64,000 bases of DNA from Deltaproteobacteria bacterium (GTDB lineage: Bacteria; Desulfobacterota; GWC2-55-46; JADFVP01): NCBI GenBank assembly GCA_029262515.1, contig JAJCZH010000007.1, forward strand, positions 58,379 to 122,378, written 5' to 3'. A program made the translations under genes and the position numbers. Of this stretch, positions 44,464-51,811 are shown piece by piece. The number at the start of each line of letters is the position of its first letter. Within the stretch, counting starts at the first letter, position 1. Below the pieces are notes generated by a model. That model searched no databases and had not been told where the DNA came from. It saw only the letters and a program-made list of their open reading frames with translations.

Positions 44464-44717
44464 TTACTCTTTCCCGTAGTTCTTCTTTTCGATGCTCTCT
44501 ACTTTTGTGATTGTATCTCCTGTAATCCAGAAGATGTCGCCCGTGGTTTTGTCGATCTTATAGAGACTTTCATTTGGACCGGGCAGATATTCATACGCCG
44601 GAGCGGCTTTGTACTGAGATTCTCTTTTATCCGACCCGCAGAAAAGACCGTTAAAAATCGAGGCGATAATTAACCCGGCTATAAAACCGTAGATAAATTT
44701 TTACTTGTTATTTTCAT
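44464..44717 (-). pseudogene. Small membrane-anchored protein broken by a one-base frameshift in an A run
   Basis: ATG 44717, with AGGAAG just upstream, reads MKITSKN and then stops at TAG after 12 codons. In the next frame an uninterrupted 77-codon sequence follows: FIYGFIAGLIIASIFNG (a membrane helix), GSDKRESQYKAAPAYEYL, then SLYKIDKTTGDIFWITGD and KVESIEKKNYGKE. Adding one A to the run at 44698-44702 (minus strand AAAAA) restores a single 84-residue protein starting MKITSKKFIYGFIAG. A homopolymer indel, real or technical, is therefore the simplest reading. No family is recognised. The following gene starts 13 bp away. Confidence 0.75.
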
Positions 44718-44774
44718 GGCTTCCTATGCCTTCTATTTTTTTTGGGTTAGAGAGTGCAATTCAATTTGTATGGC

Positions 44775-45695
44775 TTATTCCATGGCTTGTTCTGATTTTA
44801 CAAGAAAAATGATAGCGGCTGCTGTCATATGTAGGACAAATGATACGAAATATTCTGGTACGGTTGTTGGTGTTGTTCCTTGCCCGTGACCGCTGAGTTT
44901 ATTTCTGGCTGTAGGTACACCACCTTCAAGTAGGCTCCTCAGCGCTGACATGTGCTGTTGCCAGAACGATGGTATCAGTTCATTCCGGTAGCAGATATCT
45001 ATTAATCGTTTGCTAGTGTCCTTTTGGTCATAAGTCCACTTACGCTGATCACAGATTGCCTTCATTGTGCTCTCAAATGATTTCAAGGCTTCATTAAGTG
45101 CTTCTTTATTTTTTCCGTGACGATAATGCCCATATGCATTTAAAAATTCCTGCTGCGCGCCAGCATATTGTTTCTCGTGAAGAAGCTTTAGTGCAGGTTT
45201 GACTGCTTCGACATGAAGTAACTGAGAATCAACACGCATGATCTCACTTTCTTCAAATTGAAAACCTATGCCATGTTCTTTGAATCTATCATTCAGTTCT
45301 TTAATTGCATCATCAACGTTATTTACGTAATCGTAGTCTCGTGTGACTTTGTCAGCTAAACGAAAAGTAACCTCTATGACATCTATTACTTTTTCAGTAT
45401 CTTTCTCTTTGAGAAAAAAATTTATCAATTCATCCATATATTGCCGGTTACGCTGGTTATTTTGCGTAAGGCAAAATACACCGTATTCTCGGCATAACGC
45501 TTCAACTATAACTTTGTACCACTTGTATACTTCTTTGTACTCATAGTATAGAGTTTGATTCCCTATACAATCCTGCCATATATGAACAATTTGCACACGT
45601 AGGGCATCAGGAATTGTGTCATATGTAAATATGTCTGGAACTTCGCCTCGTAGGCGTTTTTGTCGTTTTGAAAACAGGTCAAAAATTGTCATCAC
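44775..45695 (-). CDS. STM4504/CBY_0614-family protein, AbiJ-like
   Basis: A 306-residue soluble protein. The start IFDLFSKRQKRLRGEVPDIF is the hallmark of the STM4504/CBY_0614 family, whose N-terminal domain resembles those of AbiJ abortive-infection proteins. A middle region is helical and charged; the C-terminal part ALNEALKSFESTMKAICDQRKW followed by RSLLEGGVPTARNKLSGHGQG and a final hydrophobic helix looks like the HEPN-like end of AbiJ. A role in phage exclusion is inferred from this similarity alone. The gene is clearly AT-richer than average and lies between two disturbed regions. Confidence 0.78.
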   Translation of the reverse strand: MMTIFDLFSKRQKRLRGEVPDIFTYDTIPDALRVQIVHIWQDCIGNQTLYYEYKEVYKWYKVIVEALCREYGVFCLTQNNQRNRQYMDELINFFLKEKDTEKVIDVIEVTFRLADKVTRDYDYVNNVDDAIKELNDRFKEHGIGFQFEESEIMRVDSQLLHVEAVKPALKLLHEKQYAGAQQEFLNAYGHYRHGKNKEALNEALKSFESTMKAICDQRKWTYDQKDTSKRLIDICYRNELIPSFWQQHMSALRSLLEGGVPTARNKLSGHGQGTTPTTVPEYFVSFVLHMTAAAIIFLVKSEQAME

Positions 45696-45754
45696 TACCT
45701 ATTATGTCATGCCCACGCTTAATTAAACATATACCATTGTCTATTAGTTCATAG

Positions 45755-45780
45755 GTTGGGTTACGCTTCACCAACCCAAC
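45755..45780. repeat. GTTGGGTT-type inverted repeat, copy 1
   Basis: GTTGGGTT (45755-45762) and AACCCAAC (45773-45780) are perfectly complementary around ACGCTTCACC. The GTTGGGTTACGC core recurs at 45869. Similar dispersed repeats are common in many bacterial intergenic regions. Confidence 0.65.
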
Positions 45781-45868
45781 GTCTTTTTTACGAAGATTCA
45801 ACAGGTACAATATCTACTTGCATACTTGCTAAATTACTTGTTCGGTCATCTGTTATTAGCAAGTGGAT

Positions 45869-45895
45869 GTTGGGTTACGCTACGCTAACCTAACC
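45869..45895. repeat. GTTGGGTT-type inverted repeat, copy 2
   Basis: GTTGGGTTACGC (45869-45880) followed by TACGCTAACCTAAC; the arms are degenerate relative to copy 1 (GTTGGGTT against AACCTAAC). The 88 bp between the copies has no gene. Confidence 0.6.
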
Positions 45896-45919
45896 GGCTA
45901 CCCGGCTGTGCCCACCATC

Positions 45920-46618
45920 TTATTCTTCATCTTTAGTTGCCCCCGTCAATGCGGAAGCCAACAATCCTGCCGGGACGGCAACGACTCCTAAACCAATGAA
46001 TACTACAAACGTAGTAAAGATTTTACCGCCAACTGTAATAGGGTAGACATCGCCGTACCCTACTGTAGTTAATGTTGCCACTGCCCACCAAAGGCAATGG
46101 AAGACCGAAGTGAACTGTTCCGGCTGTGCTGTGTGTTCAAAGTAGTAGATGCCAACTGCTGCCAGATAGAGCAGAAAAGCAGTAGCTATAATAAATAAGA
46201 CCAGTTCTTCTTTAATTTTTAGAAAGGCAACACCGAACCGTTGAGTGGCTGTGCTGTATCTACATATTTTAAATACACGCATCAATTTGAACAGCCGGAA
46301 AATTCGAATGGAACGTAAATCGATCCCAATGGCAATATAGAAAGGTAGTATTGCCAGCAAGTCGATAAGCCCATAAAAACTGAATGCAAATTTAAGCCTT
46401 CTGTCAGCAACAAAAAGACGCACTAAGTATTCGATAGTGAAGATGGCGACTGTTATTACTTCAGTTATGTTTAGTATTCGTATTGTCTGTTTCGTAAGGC
46501 CTGGAATAGTCTCTATTGAGAAAGAAACCAGCGAGAGAACGATCAGGAATTGTATGAAAAGGTCAAAGGCTTTACCTATCGGAGTCTCACTTTCTCCAAT
46601 ACTCTTTTTTAATTGCAT
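45920..46618 (-). CDS. Voltage-gated potassium channel (Kv-type, six helices)
   Basis: A 232-residue ion channel subunit that would assemble as a tetramer. Six helices are visible: S1 about 17-37, S2 52-72, S3 80-97, S4 in IDLRSIRIFRLFKLMRVFKI with Arg/Lys every third residue, S5 133-156 and S6 200-222. The pore loop has the K+ selectivity filter TTVGYGD. It is the minimal KvAP-like form with no cytoplasmic ligand-binding domain. It is AT-rich like the AbiJ-like gene, on the same strand about 225 bp upstream of it, separated by the repeat pair. Confidence 0.93.
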   Translation of the reverse strand: MQLKKSIGESETPIGKAFDLFIQFLIVLSLVSFSIETIPGLTKQTIRILNITEVITVAIFTIEYLVRLFVADRRLKFAFSFYGLIDLLAILPFYIAIGIDLRSIRIFRLFKLMRVFKICRYSTATQRFGVAFLKIKEELVLFIIATAFLLYLAAVGIYYFEHTAQPEQFTSVFHCLWWAVATLTTVGYGDVYPITVGGKIFTTFVVFIGLGVVAVPAGLLASALTGATKDEE

Positions 46619-46750
46619 ATTCTACAGAACCTTAACTTCTTTATTTTACTACTCACCTATCCCCAAACAAAAAGTCGCGCTTACGTACGCAAGGGTTCAG
46701 GACAACAGGTTTTCTATCGCCCCGAACCCGTACGTCTGTTCTTATGCACT

Positions 46751-47107
46751 CTAGCGTCCGCGTCCGCCGCCGCTGCCACGTCCGCCGCCCGTACCCATGC
46801 CGCGCCCTTTTTCCGGGGGTATGTGGTGAGGCACACCTTTAAGGTTTACGCCTTGCTTTCTAGCGCGCTCCTCCATTAGCTTGTGGTGCTCCATCTGGTA
46901 AGCCTTGCGCTCTTCCTTGGTCTTTAAGGAGCGTATCGTGGCCAGGTGCTCGGCCCGTTCTTCGGGTGTCATCAGTTTCCAGCCGTACACCCGTTCCTGC
47001 TCTTCGGTCTGCATCTGTTCCTGCTCCTGGTCCGATGCCATCGTGATGTTTGCAGGTAACCAGATCATGCAGCCTAAAACTGTAAGAATCAGTAACCTGT
47101 TAAACAT
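46751..47107 (-). CDS. Small exported protein with charged helix and Gly/Arg-rich tail
   Basis: A 118-residue protein of no named family that I recognise. It has a signal peptide (cleavage near ITMAS, residue 24), then a hydrophilic helical part with LMTPEERAEHLATIRSLKTKEERKAY, and an unstructured glycine- and arginine-rich end (GRGMGTGGGRGSGGGRGR). The helical part resembles Spy/CpxP-type periplasmic chaperone segments, but the LTxxQ motif is not present. It lies 17 bp downstream of the rhodanese gene, in one operon. Confidence 0.7.
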   Translation of the reverse strand: MFNRLLILTVLGCMIWLPANITMASDQEQEQMQTEEQERVYGWKLMTPEERAEHLATIRSLKTKEERKAYQMEHHKLMEERARKQGVNLKGVPHHIPPEKGRGMGTGGGRGSGGGRGR

Positions 47108-47124
47108 TTTGTACCTCCTTTGGC

Positions 47125-47514
47125 CTACTCGCTAACGAGCGGTCCGTTCCAGCCGCGCATGCCGCGCTTAACGTTATATACGTCTGTGTAGCCGTTCTTT
47201 ATAAGTACGCCGCCGAGGTCGTCGCCCATGGGCCCGCCGTGGCAGACGAAGACGATTTTGTCCTTGGGGTTAAGCTCGTTAAGCACGCGGGTCTTCGAGT
47301 TGTCTTCGTACTGTATGTTTATGGCCCCGGGTATGTGCCCCTTGCTGTATAACCATGGCTCGCGCACGTCTACTATCACGAGCTTTTCGCCAGCGTCCAT
47401 CATGCCCTGCAGCTCTGCGCCGGTTATGCGCTTTACGCTTCCGGCTTCGGTTATGCCTGCGGTTGCTATCAGCAGAAAGAGCCCTAGCATCAGGCTCGTT
47501 GTCTTTTTAAGCAT
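47125..47514 (-). CDS. Periplasmic rhodanese-domain protein
   Basis: A 129-residue exported single-domain rhodanese. The signal peptide ends near GITEAG (residue 24). The domain shows LVIVDVREPWLYSKGHIPGA and the active-site loop FVCHGGPMG, with a catalytic Cys in a loop of the sulfurtransferase type. ATG 47514 is used because AGGAGG lies 6 bp before it and the signal peptide starts there; the frame is open 32 codons upstream. Likely a periplasmic sulfur-transfer or thiosulfate-handling protein. Confidence 0.88.
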   Translation of the reverse strand: MLKKTTSLMLGLFLLIATAGITEAGSVKRITGAELQGMMDAGEKLVIVDVREPWLYSKGHIPGAINIQYEDNSKTRVLNELNPKDKIVFVCHGGPMGDDLGGVLIKNGYTDVYNVKRGMRGWNGPLVSE

Positions 47515-47719
47515 GTCGTCCTCCTCTTTATTGATTCCGTTTATTATATCACAGAAAACCTGTTCTCTTCTTATGAAAAAAGGGGTGTGGCTGGTTGTGT
47601 TATACGGCATCTTAAGCTATTATTATACTATTCAATATCTATTTTGCAAACCGGAGTAGCTGGGGTATATCTGGGGGGTGTCTGGGTATCTTATCTGGGG
47701 GTATCACTGGGGGTGTCTA

Positions 47720-48292
47720 ATGAAAAGCGCAGTGGCCGAGCCATATATTAAGGTAGATATTAAGCCCGAGACTAAGGTCGACACCAAGGTCGACACAGGG
47801 CAGTGGGTGGAGTATGCGGCGCCGATGGCCGAGGTTGGTACTTTAAAGTTACTGATAACCGAAAACGGTGTTCGGGAGCTGTCTATCTGCAGCGACGCTG
47901 AACCGGGTCCGGTCGGATTTCAGCATGGCGTTAAAGGCAGGGACGAAGTGTTTGGGTGGCTCGACAGGTATTTTGCCGGTGAGCAGCCGGAACCTCTGCC
48001 GTCCCGTCTGTTAGATATATCCGGTACCGAGTTCGAGATGTCGGTCTGGGCCGAGCTGTTGCGGATACCGTCCGGCGAGGTGATCACCTACGGCACGGTT
48101 GCGGAACGGATTGGAAAACCCGGAGCCGCGCGCGCGGTAGGCACGGCGTGCGGGAAGAACCGGCTGCCGATACTGGTGCCGTGCCACAGGGTTGTGGCGA
48201 GCGGGGGGTTGAGCGGCGGTTACTCGGGTGGTCAGGGGCTGAGTACGAAAAGAGCGCTGCTCAGGCTCGAAGGGGTAGTGCTCGGTAGGTGA
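47720..48292 (+). CDS. ogt: Methylated-DNA-protein cysteine methyltransferase
   Basis: A 190-residue DNA-repair protein that accepts alkyl groups from O6-alkylguanine onto its own Cys. The DNA-binding part FEMSVWAELLRIPSGEVITYG and the acceptor site LVPCHRVV are intact, followed by GGLSGGYSGG, with ALLRLEG near the end. The N-terminal third resembles the usual RNase-H-like fold but is preceded by a repeated segment IKPETKVDTKVDTGQ that other homologues lack. ATG 47720 follows GGGGGTG; the frame opens 14 codons earlier. Confidence 0.93.
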   Translation: MKSAVAEPYIKVDIKPETKVDTKVDTGQWVEYAAPMAEVGTLKLLITENGVRELSICSDAEPGPVGFQHGVKGRDEVFGWLDRYFAGEQPEPLPSRLLDISGTEFEMSVWAELLRIPSGEVITYGTVAERIGKPGAARAVGTACGKNRLPILVPCHRVVASGGLSGGYSGGQGLSTKRALLRLEGVVLGR

Positions 48293-48696
48293 CCCATCTC
48301 TGTTTCGTTTTTATTCTGGTTTTGTTCCGGCCGATTCTGTTTCTGTTCTTCCATTATAGAACCGTGCAGACCTGTTTATTTCGCTTTTTTTGTTGCCGGT
48401 TATGTAGCGGCGAAAAAGAGCAGTTTTGCTTCGTAAATTCTCCCTTTAAGTCTCTCGTTATTCCTCGTTTTCAGCTTGAATTCGCCCGAATTCGCCACTT
48501 TTCTCCTTTTTGATATACTCGTTTTGACCACTTTTATTCCCTTGATCGACCTCTATAAAACAAAGAAAAGAAGGTTTTAGGACATTGCCGCCCATGACAT
48601 AATGGGTTTCGTTGCCGGTATTTAGGCTTTTAAAGTGCAGAAAAGGGCTTGCATTTCAGTTAGTTATGAAAATATTAGTTTTTTCGAAAATAATGC

Positions 48697-48724
48697 TTGA
48701 CAAAATTGCTGGGTCATCTATAAT
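48697..48724 (+). promoter_or_regulatory. Consensus sigma-70 promoter of the perR-type gene
   Basis: TTGACA (48697-48702), 16 bp, TATAAT (48719-48724), a near-perfect promoter about 70 bp before the ATG. Confidence 0.8.
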
Positions 48725-48739
48725 TAGAACAGTTCTTAA
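48724..48739. promoter_or_regulatory. Probable Fur/PerR-type operator
   Basis: TTAGAAC-A-GTTCTTAA, a 7-1-7 palindrome like PerR boxes (consensus TTATAAT-n-ATTATAA), begins at the last base of the -10 element. Binding would block transcription start, which suggests autorepression relieved by peroxide or metal. Confidence 0.6.
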
Positions 48740-48793
48740 GTAATAATAATTCTAAATAAGGACTTCAGGCAAACAACAAAGAGGTTTATCAGC

Positions 48794-49204
48794 ATGGAAG
48801 ATTTTATAAGTAAATTCAGGGGGTTAGGCTTTAAACTCACACCGCAGAGGATTGCGATTCTTACCTTCCTTGACGGTAATACTGGTCACCCAACAGCAGA
48901 GGAGATTTTCGCGGCAGTAAGGCAGGAGTACCCAACGGTCTCTTTTGCTACTGTTTACAACACTTTACAGGCACTGAGTGATCGTGGGCAGTTAACAGAG
49001 GTAACAATAGACCCGGAGAGAAAGCACTTTGACCCGAATACGGACCCGCACCACCATGCGATGTGCTCGGAATGTGAAAAGATAGTCGATGTATTTGTAG
49101 ATTATTCAGAGACGTTAAGCCTGCCGGATACGGTAAGCGGAGAGTTTAACGTTACTGGAAATCATGTGGAGTTTTACGGGGTTTGCGGAGACTGCGCGGA
49201 GTAG
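48794..49204 (+). CDS. perR: Fur-family regulator, PerR type
   Basis: A 136-residue metal-responsive repressor. The winged helix contains LTPQRIAILTFL, HPTAEEIFAAV and the recognition helix SFATVYNTLQAL. The dimerisation part has the regulatory His/Asp site (KHFDPNTDPHHHAMC) and two zinc Cys pairs, CSEC and CGDC. The H-F-D-P-N-T pattern is that of PerR rather than Fur, where oxidisable His residues sense peroxide. Next to a peroxiredoxin gene and a self-operator, PerR is the best reading, but ferric uptake control is not excluded. Confidence 0.9.
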   Translation: MEDFISKFRGLGFKLTPQRIAILTFLDGNTGHPTAEEIFAAVRQEYPTVSFATVYNTLQALSDRGQLTEVTIDPERKHFDPNTDPHHHAMCSECEKIVDVFVDYSETLSLPDTVSGEFNVTGNHVEFYGVCGDCAE

Positions 49205-49282
49205 GCGACGTGAATTACAGTTTTACTAAATAGCAATACAAAAATAACAAACATAAAACGAATCACTTAGGAGGAACCCAAA

Positions 49283-49894
49283 ATGTCAGAGGCATTTATT
49301 CAGCAGGCAGCACCGGAGTTTACGGCACAGGCAGTAATGGAAAATGGTACTTTTAAAGAGGTCAGCCTGTCTGACTATAAGGGTAAGTACACGGTTTTAT
49401 TCTTTTATCCGCTCGATTTCACCTTTGTATGTCCGACCGAGATTATTGCTCTGAGCGAGAGGATTTCCGATTTTGAAGCTAGAAATACCCAGGTGCTCGG
49501 CATATCAATAGATAGCCATTTTTCACATCTTGCATGGAGGAATACTCACAGGGATCAGGGTGGAATTGGTGAAATAAAGTACCCGTTGGTCGCTGACTTG
49601 GATAAGAGCATATCGAGAAAGTATGGCGTACTTCTTGAAACACCGGGTATTGCGCTACGTGGTGCTTTTATAATCGACAAAGAGGGCGTGCTTCGCTCTA
49701 TGGTTGTAAATGATCTTCCTCTGGGTAGAAATGTTGACGAATTACTGAGGGTGGTTGATGCGATTCAGTTCAACGAAGAGCACGGCGAAGTCTGCCCTGC
49801 CAACTGGCAGAAGGGTGAGGGTGGTATGACTCCGACCCAGGAAGGTCTTGAGGACTTTGCCAAGAAGAACTTTGGTGAACCTGTCGGCGCCTGA
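49283..49894 (+). CDS. Typical 2-Cys peroxiredoxin
   Basis: A 203-residue AhpC/Prx1-type peroxidase that reduces hydrogen and organic peroxides. The peroxidatic Cys lies in DFTFVCPTEI (about residue 50) and the resolving Cys in HGEVCPANW (about 171). The GGIGEIKYPLVAD insertion and GKNV-like GRNVDELLRVVDA are standard. The electron donor is not encoded nearby. AGGAGG is 9 bp before ATG. It follows the perR-type gene by 78 bp, probably in the same regulon. Confidence 0.96.
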   Translation: MSEAFIQQAAPEFTAQAVMENGTFKEVSLSDYKGKYTVLFFYPLDFTFVCPTEIIALSERISDFEARNTQVLGISIDSHFSHLAWRNTHRDQGGIGEIKYPLVADLDKSISRKYGVLLETPGIALRGAFIIDKEGVLRSMVVNDLPLGRNVDELLRVVDAIQFNEEHGEVCPANWQKGEGGMTPTQEGLEDFAKKNFGEPVGA

Positions 49895-50087
49895 CGTCGG
49901 GTATCGGTTAAGGAAAACGTCTGATGGCGCACGGAAAGTAGCAAGCAGTATGTAGAAGCGTATATATAATAGTAAGCAGACCGGTAGAGAGTATACCGGA
50001 TAAAGTTAGGGTGATATACCCGGGAGCCGTATAACCGGCTCCCGGGTACGCTAAAGAGTATACTGAGTATTGTGCGAGGTGGGGAAA

Positions 50088-51158
50088 ATGTTAAACGAAG
50101 AGCTTGGTAAAAATAAGTCTCAGTCTGTGGCGTGCCAGGAGGTATTGGCAACGCCAAAAAAGACCGGTGTAACCGGGGTTGCTGGTTCAGTCAGTTCAAT
50201 TAGCAGCCGTACATGCGATTATTCCGCCGATTCCAGAGACTCCATAGAGGCCGGTGAGCAGAAAAGAGCCGGCAGCGCTAAAGTGCGAAGGAGTTCTAAA
50301 GGGACAAGTGCGGAGAGCGGTAACGCCGTTGTCAGTGACTCGATCAATGCATATTTTAGAGGTATCAAGAAGTTCACGCTCTTGAACGTGAAAGAGGAGC
50401 AGAGGCTTGCGACACTGGTTGCAGCCGGGGACGCTGCGGCTCGCACCAAAATGATAGAGTCGAACCTGCGCCTTGTCGTAAATATGGCAAAGCGGTACAT
50501 GAATCGCGGCCTGCCTCTTCTGGACCTTATAGAAGAGGGGAATATCGGACTGATAAAATCGGTTGAACGGTTTCAGGTCTCAAAAGGTTGCAGGTTTTCT
50601 ACTTATGCTACTTACTGGATCAGACAGTCGATAGATAGGGCCGTGGCAAACCAGGCAAATACCGTACGCCTGCCTATTCATGTAAATAACGACCTTGCAA
50701 AACTCTCGCGGATTACGAGGGACCTGAGCGTAGATATGGGCAGGGAGCCTGAGACAGAAGAGTTGATGATGAAGACCGGTTTTACACGCAAGTATATAAA
50801 GAAACTTACCGGTATAAGCAGGCGTAGTTTCTCTCTCGACTCTACGATCTCTGATGATATGGACCAGTCACTGCTCGACGTGATAGAGGACGATTCCTTT
50901 CCGCCCCCGAATGAAATGCTTGGTACGAGCGACAGGACGTATCTGATAAAGAACTGGATGGGTATGATCGATGAGAATGAAAGGGAGGTTATAGAACTTC
51001 GTTACGGTTTTGTCGATGATACGCCCAAAACCCTTGAGGCCATAGGTAAGGTCTTTGGTGTAACAAGGGAGCGCGTAAGGCAGATAGAGATGAAGGCGCT
51101 CGGTAAGCTAAGGGTGATAATTGAGCAGGATGATATGACCTTCTCAGACGTTGTCTGA
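50088..51158 (+). CDS. Group-2 RNA polymerase sigma factor (RpoS-like)
   Basis: A 356-residue sigma-70 family factor. An N-terminal region of about 85 residues is low in complexity. Then follow region 1.2 (SINAYFRGIKKFTLLNVKEE), region 2 (MIESNLRLVVNMAKRYMNRG, LDLIEEGNIGLIKSVERF, GCRFSTYATYWIRQSIDRA), region 3 and region 4 with the GVTRERVRQIEMKALGKLR helix-turn-helix. No region 1.1 is present, so it is not the primary RpoD. Placement after oxidative-stress genes fits a stress sigma, but RpoS identity is an inference. ATG 50088 follows GAGGTGGGG; the frame opens at 50070. Confidence 0.92.
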   Translation: MLNEELGKNKSQSVACQEVLATPKKTGVTGVAGSVSSISSRTCDYSADSRDSIEAGEQKRAGSAKVRRSSKGTSAESGNAVVSDSINAYFRGIKKFTLLNVKEEQRLATLVAAGDAAARTKMIESNLRLVVNMAKRYMNRGLPLLDLIEEGNIGLIKSVERFQVSKGCRFSTYATYWIRQSIDRAVANQANTVRLPIHVNNDLAKLSRITRDLSVDMGREPETEELMMKTGFTRKYIKKLTGISRRSFSLDSTISDDMDQSLLDVIEDDSFPPPNEMLGTSDRTYLIKNWMGMIDENEREVIELRYGFVDDTPKTLEAIGKVFGVTRERVRQIEMKALGKLRVIIEQDDMTFSDVV

Positions 51159-51276
51159 TTCGTATTGACCCAAGGGCCTGCAGGTTTGATGGTATAAGCC
51201 CTCAATATAAGCTTAGTGTAGTGATAACAGTGGTAGTAGTAAGAAGCACAAAAAAGTAACAGTATCTACATCCTCC

Positions 51277-51312
51277 GGCGCATGGGCCTGCTAATTAGCA
51301 GGCCTATGCGCC
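51277..51312. repeat. GC-rich inverted repeat after the sigma factor gene
   Basis: GGCGCATGGGCCTGCT (51277-51292) pairs with AGCAGGCCTATGCGCC (51297-51312), one G-T pair and a 4-nt loop. It may be a rho-independent terminator lacking its T run or a protein-binding site. Confidence 0.6.
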
Positions 51313-51575
51313 ATTTGCCATTCCAGGCCTCTCGGTAGCAGTGGCAGGTAGGTTCCACCCGCGCCTTGCGTTCCTGAATGATAAACTCAATACAGATTAT
51401 AGAGTACTTCCTGTACTCCGCACTTTTTAACACTATAACTGCAAAAAACACGTCTAATGATATTCAACAGCGTCAGGTCTTTATAAGTGCCTGACCTGTA
51501 AGTATAAATCGTTAACGTGAGTCCATATTGTCCTGCCTGAGAATCATTTTTCGTGTGCCAGCATACACAACCAAC

Positions 51576-51602
51576 TAAAGTTTTTTTGCGTAAATACGAT
51601 AA
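51576..51602 (+). promoter_or_regulatory. Sigma-28 (FliA)-like promoter of the chemoreceptor
   Basis: TAAAGTTT (51576-51583), 11 bp, TACGATAA (51595-51602). The flagellar sigma consensus is TAAAGTTT-N11-GCCGATAA, so 14 of 16 consensus positions match. It lies 210 bp upstream of the methyl-accepting protein, whose expression by FliA would tie it to motility. Confidence 0.6.
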
Positions 51603-51811
51603 TTAGTACATAAGGTCTAATAATATATTAGCAATTTCTACATATTCCTGAACTCCAAAAAGAGTACCAGACACAGCATTATTAACGATGTTACACCAGT
51701 ACGGCTACTGCTATAAGTATAGTATCTTAACTATGCCGGTAATGCGGCTGTTCTTCATAGATCAATTGTTCGAGTTATTTGTAAACCACCTACGCAAGGA
51801 GTATCAGAGAA

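Larger units (their letters stand above)
48293..48793. other. Intergenic region upstream of the perR-type gene
   Basis: 501 bp. The left 350 bp contain T-rich sequence without a gene that I can support. The right end holds the perR-type promoter (48697-48724) and the overlapping palindrome at 48724-48739. Confidence 0.5.
51159..51811. other. Long intergenic region between the sigma factor and chemoreceptor genes
   Basis: 653 bp. It contains a 16-bp inverted repeat at 51277-51312 (terminator-like stem but no T run), a 6-bp inverted repeat at 51472-51495 (GTCAGG/CCTGAC) and a sigma-28-like promoter at 51576. No coding sequence is supported. Confidence 0.55.
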
